Below are positions 5,274-5,968 of a DNA stretch of 5,968 nt, in pieces. Below the pieces are notes generated by a model. The model did no database searches and was not told the DNA's origin. It was given only the letters and a program-made list of their open reading frames with translations. How positions within the stretch are numbered: the first letter of the stretch is position 1; every line of letters starts with the position of its first letter. Source of the stretch: JBAXGE01 sp044344145 (GTDB taxonomy: Bacteria > Planctomycetota > Phycisphaerae > WQYP01); contig JBIJDM010000187.1 in assembly GCA_044344145.1 (NCBI GenBank), positions 1-5,968 on the forward strand, read 5' to 3'. Both the position numbers and the translations under genes were made by a program.

Positions 5274-5968
5274 ATGTCCGGCACATTTTCTGGGACAGGG
5301 CTGCGCGCAGCTCTGTCGGTGATTGTTTTATTGGCGGTGGGTGGGCTGGCGCTGGGTCAGAGCGGGACGGAGGTGGCGCTGAGCAGTGCGGCGTCGCAGC
5401 CGGCGGTTGCAGAGCAAATTGATACCGGGGCGACGGCGTGGATGCTGATCAGTTCCGCGCTGGTGATGTTCATGGTGCCGGGGTTGGCGCTGTTTTATGC
5501 GGGGATGGTGCGGCGCAAGAATGTGCTGGGCACGATGATGCATTCGTTTGGGGCGTTGGCGGTGGTGGGGGTGCAGTGGGTGTTGTTTGGATATATGTTT
5601 GCCTTCGGCAACAGCGATCATGCGCTGGGCGGGTTTATCGGGTGGGACCCCAGCAAGTTCATGCTGATGGGGATTTCGCCCGACAGCATTGTGCGGCCGG
5701 GCGGGGTGGCGATCCCGGAATATGTGTGGGTGATGTTCCAGGGGATGTTTGCGATTATCACGCCGGCGCTGATTGCCGGGGCGTTTGCCGAGCGCGTGCG
5801 GTTCAGTTCGTACATGGTGTTTTCGCTGCTCTGGTCGGTGTTCATTTATAACCCGTTGGCGCACATGGTGTGGGGTGGCGGGTGTCTGGGTGTGGGCGCG
5901 GGCAATGTGGGGGCGGTGGACTTTGCGGGTGGGATTGTGGTGCATATTTCGGCGGGGGCATCGGCGCT
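5274..5968 (+). CDS. amtB: Second ammonium transporter, Amt/AmtB family (3' end outside window)
   Basis: AGGAG (5263-5267) lies six bases ahead of the ATG. The 231 visible residues start with a signal peptide (about 1-28, cleavage after LALG) and a short linker, then follow the first Amt closely from ATAWMLISSALVMFMVPGLA onward. The phenylalanine pair in FQGMF (F155, F159), W200 of VWGGG, D216 and the first pore histidine H224 are present, so the outer half of the pore looks intact; the second histidine and the C-terminal tail are beyond the edge. Differences from copy 1 cluster in the signal peptide, linker and external loops (for example WGGGCLG in place of WGGGWLG), while membrane segments are nearly unchanged. 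Paired Amt proteins may differ in affinity or in regulation by PII; which applies here cannot be told from the visible part. Confidence 0.95.
   Translation, partial: MSGTFSGTGLRAALSVIVLLAVGGLALGQSGTEVALSSAASQPAVAEQIDTGATAWMLISSALVMFMVPGLALFYAGMVRRKNVLGTMMHSFGALAVVGVQWVLFGYMFAFGNSDHALGGFIGWDPSKFMLMGISPDSIVRPGGVAIPEYVWVMFQGMFAIITPALIAGAFAERVRFSSYMVFSLLWSVFIYNPLAHMVWGGGCLGVGAGNVGAVDFAGGIVVHISAGASA

Larger units (their letters stand above)
5063..5968 (+). repeat. Tandem paralogous duplication, copy 2 (cut by window end)
   Basis: This is the second copy of the unit starting at 3272, and it includes its own enhancer-like sites, promoter, leader hairpin and gene. Nucleotide identity is highest in membrane-segment coding regions, for example AATATGTGTGGGTGATGTTC in both copies. 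The signal peptide and the following linker differ in sequence and length. Confidence 0.75.

Noticed and set aside
1..5968. CRISPR array, tRNA, rRNA, insertion sequence or integrase signs
   Set aside because: No regularly spaced direct repeats, tRNA-like TTCGA arms, or transposase or integrase motifs were found on reading both strands.

Overview
The window looks like a bacterial chromosome segment with strongly G-ended codon use in its two flanks. The flanks hold an M14-type metallopeptidase and paired ammonium transporters, and between them lies an islet of small accessory genes with mixed codon use. The peptidase ending, the SMI1/KNR4-type gene, sigma-54 promoters and tandem amt genes together would fit a member of the Planctomycetes/Verrucomicrobia group. 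That placement is an inference from gene style and no marker gene is present to confirm it.

Layout. (1) Positions 3-398: the C-terminal end of a zinc carboxypeptidase-like (M14) protein whose start lies outside the window. (2) Positions 452-3079: five small forward genes. They are an unrecognised 167-aa soluble protein, a 77-aa conserved small protein, a SMI1/KNR4 (SUKH) family protein, a four-helix membrane protein, and a 95-aa small protein of a WQF/DLP-GW type. A stretch at 1261-1519 may be a decayed gene. Most of these genes have their own ribosome binding site and are separated by 76-262 bases, so they look like a collection of independent accessory genes and not one tight operon. SUKH proteins are often immunity proteins for polymorphic toxins, so an orphan-immunity islet is plausible, but no toxin gene is seen. 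(3) Positions 3080-5968: two tandem ammonium transporter genes, the second cut by the window end.

The amt region is the most informative part. Each amt gene has a -24/-12 (sigma-54) promoter, TGGCACG-N4-TTGTT. Each is predicted to start its transcript at the base of a 7-bp hairpin with the same six-base loop (TTGGCG) followed by six T residues, ahead of AGGAG and the ATG. The upstream regions of the two genes align without gaps for about 140 bases, so the whole promoter region was duplicated along with the gene. The blocks that survived include TTGC-type half-sites at identical distances from the promoter. Several of these have the TGC-N11-GCA spacing typical of NtrC enhancer sites. Between the two genes are a perfect 12-bp GC-rich hairpin and a good intrinsic terminator, so the copies appear to be separately transcribed, nitrogen-controlled units. 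No PII (glnK/glnB) gene is visible in the window; it could lie downstream of the second amt.
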